Below are positions 9,037-17,702 of a DNA stretch of 64,000 bases, in pieces; within the stretch, counting starts at the first letter, position 1; the number at the start of each line of letters is the position of its first letter. The notes beneath the pieces were generated by a model. The model searched no databases. It saw only the letters and a list, made by a program, of their open reading frames with translations, and was not told the origin of the DNA. Origin of the DNA: Pelomonas sp963422775 (GTDB lineage Bacteria; Pseudomonadota; Gammaproteobacteria; Burkholderiales; Burkholderiaceae_C); contig CAUJSJ030000147.1 of the NCBI GenBank assembly GCA_963422775.4, forward strand, positions 13,973 through 77,972. The letters are read 5' to 3'. Made by a program: the position numbers and the translations under genes.

Positions 9037-9627
9037 TCAGCTCAACTTGATGAGGTTCTGCAGGATCAGCGGCCCGCCCATGCCGATCAGCTTTCCGCCT
9101 TCGTTCACTTTGCCCAGGGGGACCGGCGCGAAGCCCAGGTCCGCGACCACCTTAGCCATCGCTGCCTCAGCACCGGCGTCGTTGCTCGACACGAACATGA
9201 CGCGCCGACCGCCGTTGACTGCAGGGTCCTGCGCGAGCAGCTTGGCCGGCAGCTGGTTCAGCGTCTTGACCACCTTCGCACCAGGGAAGGCGGCTGCCAC
9301 CACGTCAGTGGACGCCTGCCCCTTCAGCTCTTCCGGCGAGATGCCGTAGGTGTTCATCGCGTCTACAACGACCTTGCCAGACCAGCTCGAGAGGGCTCCG
9401 CCGACCGCTGCGTGAGCACGGAACGGAACAGCCAGGATGACAACGTCGGCCACAAGCGCGTTCTGCAGCACGACGGGAACCACCTTGTCGCCAAGTTCCG
9501 CGGCAAGGGACGCAATGGAGTCTGGGCCGCGCGTGTTGGCGATCTGCACGGAAATGCCGCTGCGGGCGAAGTGGCGAGCCAGGGCGGTACCGACGTTGCC
9601 GGAACCGATGATGGAGTAGGAGGTCAT
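9037..9627 (-). CDS. NAD(P)-binding reductase, F420-reductase-like
   Basis: A 196-residue Rossmann-fold protein of the NADPH-dependent F420 reductase-like family (COG2085 type). It begins with the dinucleotide motif SIIGSGNVGTALARHF and continues with a recognisable substrate-side segment (VVVDAMNTYG, VVKTLNQLPAKLL). Many members in bacteria without F420 act as NADP-linked reductases of unknown substrate. It lies 44 bases after the azoreductase gene and 45 bases before the pirin gene on the same strand, so co-transcription is likely. Confidence 0.85.
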   Translation of the reverse strand: MTSYSIIGSGNVGTALARHFARSGISVQIANTRGPDSIASLAAELGDKVVPVVLQNALVADVVILAVPFRAHAAVGGALSSWSGKVVVDAMNTYGISPEELKGQASTDVVAAAFPGAKVVKTLNQLPAKLLAQDPAVNGGRRVMFVSSNDAGAEAAMAKVVADLGFAPVPLGKVNEGGKLIGMGGPLILQNLIKLS

Positions 9628-9671
9628 GATGATTCTTTCAATGGGAGTTTGAGAGACGGCGCGTGGGCTCG

Positions 9672-10280
9672 TTAGGCTGCAATCGCCTCGATGTCTTGCA
9701 GGGCCTTCGCGATGGCAGCGTCCTTGGCTTCCGGTCCGAACGCGATGCCTTCGGCGCGCACGACCTTCACGTCGGTCACACCGAGGAAGGCCAGCAGGCC
9801 GATGAGGTAGCTTTCCTGGTGCTCAAGCGCAGCAGCCGGGCTGCCGGCCGAATAGACGCCGCCCCGAGCCGATGCGATGAAGGCCTTCTTGCCCTTGAGC
9901 AGCCCTTGCGGCCCGGTCGCGGTGTACTGGAAGGTCTTGCCGGCCACGGCGACGCGGTCGATCCAGGCCTTGAGCGGCGTCGGAATCGACAGGTTGTACA
10001 TGGGGGCGCCGATGACGAGCACGTCCGCGGCGAACAGCTCATCCATGTAGGCGTTGCCCTTGACCAGATCGGCGTTGATGGTGGCGTCGTCGCTGGTAGC
10101 ACCCATGCGCGCGGCCATATGAGCGCCGGTGAGGTGCAAGGCGGGGTCGGCTGCAAGGTCCCGATAGGTCACCCGGATGTCCAGGTGAAGCGCCTTTTGG
10201 CGGGCGACGATTTCAGCAGTCAGCTGGCGGCTGACGGACGCGGCGCCGAGGGCGCTGGAGTCAAGATGAAGGAGTTGCAT
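9672..10280 (-). CDS. azoR: FMN-dependent NADH:quinone/azo reductase
   Basis: A 202-residue flavodoxin-fold enzyme of the AzoR family. The N-terminus (LLHLDSSALGAASVSRQL) has the FMN-phosphate-binding serines, GAPMYNLSIPTPLKAWIDR is the hallmark FMN/quinone segment, and ARGGVYS follows. Family members reduce quinones by two electrons and cleave azo bonds using NADH or NADPH, protecting cells from thiol and quinone stress. Length matches E. coli AzoR closely. It is the second gene of the cluster downstream of yceI, which is divergent from a LysR gene. Confidence 0.9.
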   Translation of the reverse strand: MQLLHLDSSALGAASVSRQLTAEIVARQKALHLDIRVTYRDLAADPALHLTGAHMAARMGATSDDATINADLVKGNAYMDELFAADVLVIGAPMYNLSIPTPLKAWIDRVAVAGKTFQYTATGPQGLLKGKKAFIASARGGVYSAGSPAAALEHQESYLIGLLAFLGVTDVKVVRAEGIAFGPEAKDAAIAKALQDIEAIAA

Positions 10281-10319
10281 GTTGGGTCTCGAAGTGGGTG
10301 GGGGTGGTTCGCAGCGGGC

Positions 10320-10898
10320 TTACTGCTTGACGGCTTCGACCTGCACGGAGAGCTTCACGGTGTCGGGGATGCCAAAGTTGATGCCCCAGCCGATGCCCCA
10401 TTGGCTGCGCTGAATCGTGGTCTCGAAGTCGCCGCCGCACACCTCGCGCTTGAGGATGGGGTTCGTGTAGCAGTTGAAGTTGGAGGCTTTCAGCACGACG
10501 GGGAGGGTCTTGCCCAGCAGCGTGAGTTGCCCCGCCACTTCGCTGACCTTGTCGCCGTTGAAGCTGAACGTGCTGGCGACGAACTTGGCGGTCGGGAACG
10601 CGGCGGCGTTGAGGAAGTTGTCGCTCTGCAGGTGCTGGTCGAACGCGGCCGTGCCGGTGCTGATGGAGCCGGTCTCGAGCGTCAGTTCGACCTTGCCGGT
10701 CTTGGCCGCCTTGTCGAGTTGAACGGTTCCTTCCTTCTTGTCGAACCGACCGCGGTTGGTCGAAGTGCCGAAGTGGGTGACCTCGAAGGTCACGTAGGTG
10801 TGCGTGGGGTCGATGCTGTAGGTTGCGACTTCCGCGTGAGCAGTGCCGACGAGTGCGGTGGCGGCGGCCAGTGCGGCCGCGATGAGGGTCTTGCGCAT
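10320..10898 (-). CDS. YceI-family periplasmic protein
   Basis: A 192-residue secreted protein of the YceI lipocalin-like family. It opens with a clear signal peptide (MRKTLIAAALAAATALVG, cleavage after AHA), followed by the family start YSIDPTHTYVTFEVTHFG. The family folds as a beta-barrel that can bind long isoprenoid or amide molecules. A longer in-frame extension to 11018 is open but would bury the signal peptide, so the ATG at 10898 is preferred. It is the first gene of the minus-strand cluster and faces the LysR gene across 181 bases. Confidence 0.9.
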   Translation of the reverse strand: MRKTLIAAALAAATALVGTAHAEVATYSIDPTHTYVTFEVTHFGTSTNRGRFDKKEGTVQLDKAAKTGKVELTLETGSISTGTAAFDQHLQSDNFLNAAAFPTAKFVASTFSFNGDKVSEVAGQLTLLGKTLPVVLKASNFNCYTNPILKREVCGGDFETTIQRSQWGIGWGINFGIPDTVKLSVQVEAVKQ

Positions 10899-11007
10899 GG
10901 GACGGGTCCTTTGAGGGTGGCTTGCAGGAACTGGGGCTAAAACAGAGATGGGTCCCTGCTGCCTCCTATCCTTTGCAGCGATGACTGCATGGGAACGAAT
11001 GATGGAG

Positions 11008-11033
11008 ACCGGCTTCAATTCTGAGAAGCCGGT
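11008..11033. promoter_or_regulatory. Palindrome in the yceI/LysR divergent promoter region
   Basis: ACCGGCTT (11008-11015) and AAGCCGGT (11026-11033) are perfect inverted arms separated by 10 bases. They sit 47-72 bases before the TTG start of the LysR gene and about 110-135 bases before yceI. Position and symmetry suit a LysR-type binding site that both autoregulates and controls the divergent operon. The sequence is not a textbook T-N11-A box, so the assignment is tentative. Confidence 0.42.
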
Positions 11034-11079
11034 ATATTGAGATTCGATCTATCTGTTTCCGAGATGGAAGGAGTCTCGA

Positions 11080-11997
11080 TTGCTCGACGGCGTTTCCTTG
11101 GACCAGCTCAGGACGTTCATCGCCGCGGTGGACGAGGGCAGCTTTTCCGCCGCCGCACGCAAGCTCAACCGCGTGCAGTCAGCGGTGAGCGGCTGGGTCA
11201 GCGGGTTGGAGCAGCAGATCGGCGTGGTGCTCTTCGACCGCTCAGGCCGGTTTCCGAAGCTCACCGCGGAGGGTGTGCTTCTGCTGGCCGATGCCCGCAA
11301 CATCGTGTCTGGTGTGGACACGCTGAAGGCCCGAGCGAAGCTGATGGCGGCAGGCCAGGAGACCGAGCTCTCGGTGGTGGTTGACGTGTTCTTCCCCACT
11401 GCGCTCGTCAGCGCTGCCGCAAAGGCATTTGCGAGCCAATTTCCCCTAACGCCGTTGCGCCTGTTCGTGGAGGGCCTGGGAGCGGCTTACCAGCCCGTGT
11501 TGGATGGGCGGTGCAGTTTGGGCATTCTCTCGACCTTGCCTGCAGTGACGTTCCCGTCGCTGGTGAGCGAGCGCTTGGGCGAATTGCCCCTGGTGTCGGT
11601 CGCCGCCGCGAACCACCCGCTCGCGGCTCGGGCAGATCGGATTCCCCGGAGCGAGCTGGCGAGGCACGTCCAACTGGTGCTCACCGACCGATCAGACCTG
11701 ATGGCAGGACGCGACTACGGCGTGGTGTCGCCGTCGACCTGGCGCCTAGCCGATCTGTCGACCAAGTACGCCTTCCTGAAGGACTGCGTCGGCTGGGGCG
11801 GCATGCCACTGCACATGGTCGAGAAGGACATCGCTGACGGCACCCTGGTTGTCCTCGATGTGGACGACATGCCGCGGACGGGCTTCATGTTGACCATGTC
11901 CGCGTACCACCCGGCTTCCGAACCGCCCGGGCCCGCGGGCAGGTGGTTCATTGACCACTTGAAACAGTCCTGGGAGTCCTTGCGGGAACTGCCCTGA
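11080..11997 (+). CDS. LysR-family transcriptional regulator
   Basis: A 305-residue LysR regulator. Its N-terminal winged helix-turn-helix (VSLDQLRTFIAAVDEGSF, then AARKLNRVQSAVSGWVSGLE) is followed by a periplasmic-binding-protein-like effector domain. The start is a TTG at 11080: the ribosome-binding site AAGGAG (11068-11073) is 6 bases upstream and no in-frame ATG is near. It is divergent from yceI-azoR-reductase-pirin and is the likely regulator of that cluster. The 276 bases after it, up to the transporter stop at 12274, contain nothing recognisable. Confidence 0.9.
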   Translation: MLDGVSLDQLRTFIAAVDEGSFSAAARKLNRVQSAVSGWVSGLEQQIGVVLFDRSGRFPKLTAEGVLLLADARNIVSGVDTLKARAKLMAAGQETELSVVVDVFFPTALVSAAAKAFASQFPLTPLRLFVEGLGAAYQPVLDGRCSLGILSTLPAVTFPSLVSERLGELPLVSVAAANHPLAARADRIPRSELARHVQLVLTDRSDLMAGRDYGVVSPSTWRLADLSTKYAFLKDCVGWGGMPLHMVEKDIADGTLVVLDVDDMPRTGFMLTMSAYHPASEPPGPAGRWFIDHLKQSWESLRELP

Positions 11998-12273
11998 TGC
12001 CTTCGGCAGGAAGGCTCTTTCAGGGATATCCAGATGACGCTTGAGCGATCGGACGGTTGCTTGCAGCTTCCGCTGCAGAGATGTCGGGGTGAGGTGCGTG
12101 TGGCGCACCCTCGCCGCTCGAAAGCAGTCGTTGCTGCCATGTCGACAGGTCACTCGACGACTGCTTCCTGTCCAAGACCGCGAACCCGGCGACCTGCCGC
12201 GGATGACGGCACTCGCTGCAAACCGGCCCCCGACAAGGGCTACAGCAACAGCTGAGGCGAGCCTGCGACAGAC

Positions 12274-13593
12274 TCACCAGGTCCTGAGGCGGCTGCCGAA
12301 CAATGCATAGAAAAGAATGAGGCCGTACCAAGGCAGCATGACCCAGTAGCCCAGCTGCGGGCTGGTCACGTCGGCCAGGTGGCCGTAGAGCATGGGGATC
12401 AACGCGCCACCAGCAATGCCCATGATGAGCAGGGCCGAACCGGCCGCCGTGTATTTGCCCAGGCCTTCGAGCGCCAGCGGCCAGATGGACGGCCAGACCA
12501 GGGCGTTGGACAAGCCCAGCATGGCCAGGAAGAACACGGTGTTGGGCACCGCCGGTACGCCGGCCCAGCCCAGCAGGGCTTGCGAGATGCTCGACTCTGT
12601 GGGCGATGACGTTGCGACGCCGAGCACGAACGCGATGCCGCTGACAGCCGAGAAGAGGAGCGCCGCGCGCTGCGACATCCAGCGCGGGATCAGCGCCACG
12701 CCGAGCAGATAGCCCAGCACCATGAAGCCCATGGTGTACGACGTCAGCACGCCGTAGTGGGCCACGCCGAGCTGGCGGCCGTACAGGCCGATCGTGTCGC
12801 CGGCGATGACTTCCACGCCCACGTAGCCAAACAGCGCAATCGCACCGAGCACGACCTGCGGGTACTGGAACACGCCCCAGCGCTTCACGGTGCCCGCAGG
12901 CGTGCCAGCGGCCTCCAGCTCGGGCTCACGCAGTGACGAGAAGTGGATCAAGGCCATGAAGGCCAGCAAGCCCGCGGCCATCACCGCGTACGGAAAGACC
13001 AAGCGCTGCGACAACTCGTTGCGCAGCGCCTCGCGGCCGGCGGCGTCCAAGGCCGCGAGCGCTGGCTCGGAGAAGCGCTCCATGCCCGACAGGATCAGCG
13101 CCGAGAACACCAGCGGCACGACGATGCCGGCACCCTTGTTGAACAGGCCCATGATCGAGATGCGCATGGCGGCGCTCTCGCGTGAGCCGATGCAGACGAT
13201 GTAGGGGTTGATGGCCGTCTGCATCAGCGTCATGCCGCTGGCCAGCGTGAACAGAGCGATCAGGAAGACGGCGTACTCACCCGAACGCGCCGCCGGAATG
13301 AAGGCCAGTGCACCGACGGCCATGACGCCGAGCGCCGCCGTCATGCCGCGCTTGTAGCCGATGCGCGCGAGGATGGCCGCGCTCGGCAGGGCCATGACCG
13401 TGTAGGCGATGTAGAAGGCGAACGCGACCCACAGCGCCTGGAAGTTGTTCAGCTCGCAGACGATCTTCAGGAAGGGGATCAGCGAACCGTTCAGCCAGGT
13501 GACGAAGCCGAGGATGAAGAACATCAGCCCGATGAAGAGCATGGGCAGCAGCACGCCCTGGCCTGCCGTGGGTGTGAGGGTTTTGGTGTGCAT
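12274..13593 (-). CDS. MFS sugar transporter, FucP/GluP type
   Basis: A 439-residue inner-membrane protein with about 12 hydrophobic helices. It resembles the fucose/glucose/galactose:H+ symporter group: the N-terminus FFILGFVTWLNGSLIPFLK and the segment GMTLMQTAINPYIVCIG are typical. The ATG at 13593 gives the expected length, and upstream in-frame sequence is not protein-like. It lies 74 bases after the stop of a TonB receptor on the same strand, so outer- and inner-membrane uptake of one sugar are probably co-transcribed. The sugar is not identifiable. Confidence 0.88.
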   Translation of the reverse strand: MHTKTLTPTAGQGVLLPMLFIGLMFFILGFVTWLNGSLIPFLKIVCELNNFQALWVAFAFYIAYTVMALPSAAILARIGYKRGMTAALGVMAVGALAFIPAARSGEYAVFLIALFTLASGMTLMQTAINPYIVCIGSRESAAMRISIMGLFNKGAGIVVPLVFSALILSGMERFSEPALAALDAAGREALRNELSQRLVFPYAVMAAGLLAFMALIHFSSLREPELEAAGTPAGTVKRWGVFQYPQVVLGAIALFGYVGVEVIAGDTIGLYGRQLGVAHYGVLTSYTMGFMVLGYLLGVALIPRWMSQRAALLFSAVSGIAFVLGVATSSPTESSISQALLGWAGVPAVPNTVFFLAMLGLSNALVWPSIWPLALEGLGKYTAAGSALLIMGIAGGALIPMLYGHLADVTSPQLGYWVMLPWYGLILFYALFGSRLRTW

Positions 13594-13667
13594 TTGAGAG
13601 GGCGTCAGGCAAGGGCCGGCAGCGGTGTGTGTACACCGCCGCCGGGAACCACAACAGAGGTCGTACC

Positions 13668-16256
13668 TTAGAACTTGGCCCGCACGCCGATGCTGTAGCG
13701 CGCACCGTTCTCGTACGCGCCGACCGGGATGCCGTCGACCGTGTTGGACTTGATGACTTCGTTGTTGAGGTTCACCGCACTGGCGTAGACGGCGATCTTC
13801 TTCGTCACGTCCCAGCTCGCCGACGCATCCCACTGGCCATAGGCGCTGTTGACGACCTGGCCACCCATCTCGACGTTGCCATAGCTCTTGGAGCGGTAGT
13901 TGTACGAGACCCGCAGGCTGATGGGACCTTGCTCGTAGTAGCCGCTGAAGTTGAACTGGTCACGCGAGTTGCCCAGCACCTTCAGGCGCGGCTGGCCGGC
14001 GACCGAGCCGGCCTTGGCGTCGGTGAAGGTGTAGTTCACGACGGTGCCGAAGCCGGTGTTGCCGAAGGGCTGCTGCCACTGCAGCTCGAAGCCCTTGATG
14101 TCCGCGCCGTTGTCGGCGTTGTACGGGCGCTCCACGGTCAGCGTTTCGTTGCCCACCTGCTCGGACTTGGAGGCCTTGTAGGTGAAGGTGTCGAGCTTCT
14201 TGATGAAGAAGGTGCCGGAGATCAGGGCCGCATCGGCGTAGTACCACTCGGCGCCAATCTCGGCCTGGTTGGCATGCACCGGCTTGAGCAGCGGGTTGCC
14301 GGCATAGCCCTTGGACAGCACGGTGCCGTCCCGGCGCAGGCCGGGGCTGAGCAGATCGAAGGTCTGGCGGGCCATGGCGCGCGACACCGAGCCGCGCAGG
14401 ATCAGCTCCTTGCTCAGGTCGTAGACGACGTTCAGGCTGGGCAGCGCATCGGTGTAGTTGTTGCCGACGCTGGTGGGCGAGAAGCCGCCGCTGGCGTTGC
14501 CGAGATAGCCGTCCGAGGTCTGCTGCGTGCGCACGAAACGCAGGCCGAAGTCGCCGCGGAACTTGGCCACAGAGAAGTCGGCCTTGGCGTACACAGCGGA
14601 GATGCGCTCGTGGATCTTGTAGTTCTCGTTGAGCACGTCCTTGTAGGTCATGGCCTTGTCAAACATCGGGATGCCCTTGCTGGCCACCAAGCCGTCGTCG
14701 TACCAGGCGTACTGCGTCAGCGCGTCGGACGTGGCGGCCTGCTGGCTCAGCAGCGGCGAGGCGCCCGTCGACAGATCCGCCAGCGTGAACGACTGCCAGC
14801 CATTCGAGCCCGGCCCGGCCGTGCCCTGGATGCGGGAGTTCTTCAGCGTGTTGTCGCGCCGCTTGACGCCCAGCTTCACGGCGTTGATGACGCCACCGTC
14901 GATGTCGAAGGTCACATCGCCCTGGGCGTAGTTCTCCTTGGCCTCCATGCGGCGGATGCGGTCGTCGCCGGCCTTCAGCGTCAGCGCCTTGGGGTCGAGC
15001 GGGCTGACGTCGAGGTACTTCACGCCGTAGTGATCGGGCCCAAGGCTGATCGTCGTGCGCGTGTCGCCTTCCATCCAGAAGTGGCGGTCATGCGAGCTGC
15101 CGCCCGAGCTGTTGGTGGTGCCGGCCTGGCCGTGCAGCTTCCAGTTGCCGCCTTGGTAGCTGCCGTCGAGGTCCGCCACGCGGGACTTGATGTAGCTCTC
15201 GCGGTAGATGGGCTCGAAGGACACGCCCGTCTTGGGGCCGAAGGTGCCGCCGACCAGGGCCTTGGAACCGTCGGCCACGGTGATGAACTTCGGGTCGACG
15301 GCGCTGATGACGCCGCCCACCGCCAGGCCGCCGGCCTGCCAGAGGTAGTTCTGGTTGTTGTTGTTCATCTTCATGTCCGAATCCATCAGGTTCAGGACGA
15401 TGTCGGTGGCCGGGTTGGGCTGGAACTGCAGCGCCAGGTTGGTCGTCGTGCGTTCACGCTCCTGGCGGAAGATGGCCGAGCCACCGCCCCAGGAGGCATA
15501 GGCGTTGGTGACCGCGCCGTTCTGGTCCTTGACGTCGTACTTGCCGTCGGAGAACTGCTCCAGGCCGTCGCGGCGCATGTGGCGCTTCTGGCTGCTGATG
15601 GCCAGCAGCACGCCAAAGGTCTTGTCGTCGCTCTTCCAGTTCAACAAGCCCGAGACCTGCGGGTCGGTCTTGCCGGGCAGCTTGCTGTACATCGCCTCGG
15701 CCGAGGCCTGCAGCGTCAGCTGGTCCTTGAAGGCCAGGGGCTTGCGGGTCTTGACGATGACGAGGCCACCGATGCTGCCTTCATCCAGGTCGGCCGACGG
15801 GCTCTTGAAAACGTCCAGGCTGCCGACGATCTCGGAGGGCAGCACGTCGTAGTTGAAGCTGCGCGTCTGCGGCTCGTTCAGCCACCACTCGGAGGACGCC
15901 ACGGCTTGGCCGTTGAGCTGCGTCATGTTGAGGTTCTTGTCCGTGCCGCGCACGAAGATGGCCTTGCCCTCGCCCCAGATGCGGTCCACCGAGATGCCGG
16001 GCACGCGCTGCAGCGAGTCGGCCACGTTCTTGTCGGGGAACTTGCCCACGTCCTCGGCGCTGATGCTGTCGACGATGTTCTGCGACTCGCGCTTCTCGGC
16101 CAGGTTCTTCTTCAGCGTCGCCCGCACGCCGCGGATCTCGACGGTGTCGAGCTGCTGGTTCGCTTCCTGCGCGCTGGCGGAACCGAACGCTGCGGCCCCC
16201 AGTGCGAGACCGATGAGATGGGGCAAGAGGTTCTGCTTGAAATGAGGCTTGGCCAC
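13668..16256 (-). CDS. TonB-dependent receptor, Caulobacter/Xanthomonas type
   Basis: An 862-residue outer-membrane receptor. It has a signal peptide (about residues 1-30, ending GSASAQ), a plug domain (about 35-170) beginning QLDTVEIRGVRATLKKN with LQRVPGISVDR, and a 22-strand barrel ending in Phe (RYSIGVRAKF). It matches the TonB receptor type often found in sugar-uptake loci. The start is a GTG at 16256: an AGGAG ribosome-binding site is 8 bases upstream, and the longer frame before it is not signal-peptide-like. A sugar MFS gene follows. Two inverted repeats upstream (16338-16376 and 16441-16465) may be control sites. Confidence 0.92.
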   Translation of the reverse strand: MAKPHFKQNLLPHLIGLALGAAAFGSASAQEANQQLDTVEIRGVRATLKKNLAEKRESQNIVDSISAEDVGKFPDKNVADSLQRVPGISVDRIWGEGKAIFVRGTDKNLNMTQLNGQAVASSEWWLNEPQTRSFNYDVLPSEIVGSLDVFKSPSADLDEGSIGGLVIVKTRKPLAFKDQLTLQASAEAMYSKLPGKTDPQVSGLLNWKSDDKTFGVLLAISSQKRHMRRDGLEQFSDGKYDVKDQNGAVTNAYASWGGGSAIFRQERERTTTNLALQFQPNPATDIVLNLMDSDMKMNNNNQNYLWQAGGLAVGGVISAVDPKFITVADGSKALVGGTFGPKTGVSFEPIYRESYIKSRVADLDGSYQGGNWKLHGQAGTTNSSGGSSHDRHFWMEGDTRTTISLGPDHYGVKYLDVSPLDPKALTLKAGDDRIRRMEAKENYAQGDVTFDIDGGVINAVKLGVKRRDNTLKNSRIQGTAGPGSNGWQSFTLADLSTGASPLLSQQAATSDALTQYAWYDDGLVASKGIPMFDKAMTYKDVLNENYKIHERISAVYAKADFSVAKFRGDFGLRFVRTQQTSDGYLGNASGGFSPTSVGNNYTDALPSLNVVYDLSKELILRGSVSRAMARQTFDLLSPGLRRDGTVLSKGYAGNPLLKPVHANQAEIGAEWYYADAALISGTFFIKKLDTFTYKASKSEQVGNETLTVERPYNADNGADIKGFELQWQQPFGNTGFGTVVNYTFTDAKAGSVAGQPRLKVLGNSRDQFNFSGYYEQGPISLRVSYNYRSKSYGNVEMGGQVVNSAYGQWDASASWDVTKKIAVYASAVNLNNEVIKSNTVDGIPVGAYENGARYSIGVRAKF

Positions 16257-16337
16257 GTAGGTGCTCCTGGGCAACGAGTTCTGTTGGACCGGCCTCGCCC
16301 GCGGCGGGTGTGCCAACGGGCGGGGCTCGACTCAGAA

Positions 16338-16376
16338 GGCCAGGGCTGCGTTGTCTCTTGTCGTCAGACCCTGGCC
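16338..16376. promoter_or_regulatory. Inverted repeat in the leader region of the TonB receptor gene
   Basis: GGCCAGGG (16338-16345) and CCCTGGCC (16369-16376) are perfect 8-bp inverted arms 23 bases apart, 82-120 bases before the GTG start at 16256. It could be a leader-RNA hairpin or a looping operator pair. No T-tract follows on the minus strand. Confidence 0.3.
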
Positions 16377-16440
16377 AGTGCCCGCAATCTAGCGGCGGCG
16401 GCCACGCCGGGAGCACGGCGTTGCGCTTTGTTGGACTTCA

Positions 16441-16465
16441 TTGCGCCGACGTTACGTTGGCGCAA
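16441..16465. promoter_or_regulatory. 25-bp palindrome between fahA and the TonB receptor gene
   Basis: Arms TTGCGCCGACGT (16441-16452) and ACGTTGGCGCAA (16454-16465) are symmetric about one central T, with 11 of 12 pairs matching. It begins 8 bases beyond the fahA stop and lies about 185 bases before the TonB receptor start. No U-rich tail makes it a poor terminator; its length and near-perfect symmetry favour an operator. Confidence 0.42.
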
Positions 16466-16472
16466 GACAGGG

Positions 16473-17702
16473 TCAGGCCGCGGGCGTGATTTGCCCGTCG
16501 CAGGCCCCGAAACCGATGCGTCGAAATCCGGGTTTCTCCGCAAAGGCGCGCAGGCCGAGGGTGTCGCCGTCGAGCACGAACGTTCTCGTCTCGCCGTTGG
16601 GCAGGGTGATCGGCTGCTTGCCGCCGCCGGTCAGCTCCAGCAGCGAGCCGGCCTCTTCGGGTTGCGGGCCGCTGATGGTGCCCGTGCCCAGCAGGTCGCC
16701 CGGCTGCAGATTGCAACCGTTGCTCGCGTGGTGGGTCAGCATCTGCGCGAGCGACCAGTAGGCGTGGCGCAGGTTGGAGCGCGACAGCCGCGTCGGCTCG
16801 GCCATCGAAGGCGTCTTGAACCAGACCTCCAGCTCGATGTCGTAGTTCGCGTTGGCACGGTGGGCGGGCGAGTCGAGATAGGGCAGCGGCTGCGGGTCTT
16901 CGGCAGGCCGCGTGAACGGGATGCGGAAGGGCGCCAGCGCCTCCATCGTGACGATCCACGGCGAGATGGTGGTACCGAAGTTCTTGGCCAGGAAGGGGCC
17001 GAGCGGCTGGTACTCCCAGGGCTGGATGTCACGGGCCGACCAGTCGTTGAGCAGCGTCAGGCCGAAGGCGTGTTCATCGGCCTCGTCGATGCCGAAGGGC
17101 TCGCCCAAGGCATTGCCTGGCCCGACGAACAGGCCCAGCTCCAGCTCGCAGTCGACACGCGCGCTCGGCTTGAACACGGGCGCCTCGGCATCCGGCGGCT
17201 TGACCTGGCCCTTGGGCCGGCGCAGCGGCGTGCCACTGACGACGATGGAGGAGCTGCGGCCGTGGTAGCCGATGGGCACCCACTGGTAGTTGGGCAGCAG
17301 CGGGTTGTCCGGGCGGAACAGCTTGCCAATGGCGCGGGCGTGGTGGATGCCGGTGTAGAAATCTGTGTAGTCACCGATGCGGCAGGGCAGCGTGTATTCG
17401 GCCTGGGCCTGCGGCACGAGTTCGAGCACCGGCGAGCCAGCCTTCAAGGTATCGAACAGGCGATGGCGAAGCGCGCGGCGTTCGAGGCTCGGGCGTGCCA
17501 TCAGCGCGTTCAGGTCGGCGATGCCCCAGGCGCTCAGGTCCAGGATCTGGTCACCGATACCCACGCCCACGCGCCAGGGCTCCAGCGTGCCGGCGCGGCG
17601 GAAAGAACAGAACGGCAGATTCTGCAGCGGGAAGTCGGTGGCCGGGTCGTTGGCCGAGGCGACCCAGGACAGGGCCGCGGCGTCGTGGGTATGGTCAAGC
17701 AT
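16473..17702 (-). CDS. fahA: Fumarylacetoacetase
   Basis: A 409-residue fumarylacetoacetate hydrolase, which splits fumarylacetoacetate into fumarate and acetoacetate at the end of tyrosine/homogentisate breakdown. The N-terminal SH3-like region (FPLQNLPFCSF, VGVGIGDQILDL) precedes the catalytic domain, which has DFYTGIHHA, PIGYHGRSSS, the metal-ligand segment DCELELG and LLNDWSARDIQPWEYQPLGPF. Length matches the eukaryotic-type enzyme. Its ATG at 17702 overlaps the end of hmgA by 8 bases, so the two are coupled. The intermediate maleylacetoacetate isomerase gene is not in this window. Confidence 0.96.
   Translation of the reverse strand: MLDHTHDAAALSWVASANDPATDFPLQNLPFCSFRRAGTLEPWRVGVGIGDQILDLSAWGIADLNALMARPSLERRALRHRLFDTLKAGSPVLELVPQAQAEYTLPCRIGDYTDFYTGIHHARAIGKLFRPDNPLLPNYQWVPIGYHGRSSSIVVSGTPLRRPKGQVKPPDAEAPVFKPSARVDCELELGLFVGPGNALGEPFGIDEADEHAFGLTLLNDWSARDIQPWEYQPLGPFLAKNFGTTISPWIVTMEALAPFRIPFTRPAEDPQPLPYLDSPAHRANANYDIELEVWFKTPSMAEPTRLSRSNLRHAYWSLAQMLTHHASNGCNLQPGDLLGTGTISGPQPEEAGSLLELTGGGKQPITLPNGETRTFVLDGDTLGLRAFAEKPGFRRIGFGACDGQITPAA

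Noticed and set aside
11998..12273. Short open frames in the gap between LysR and MFS genes
   Set aside because: They overlap each other in several frames and have no family features or ribosome-binding sites.
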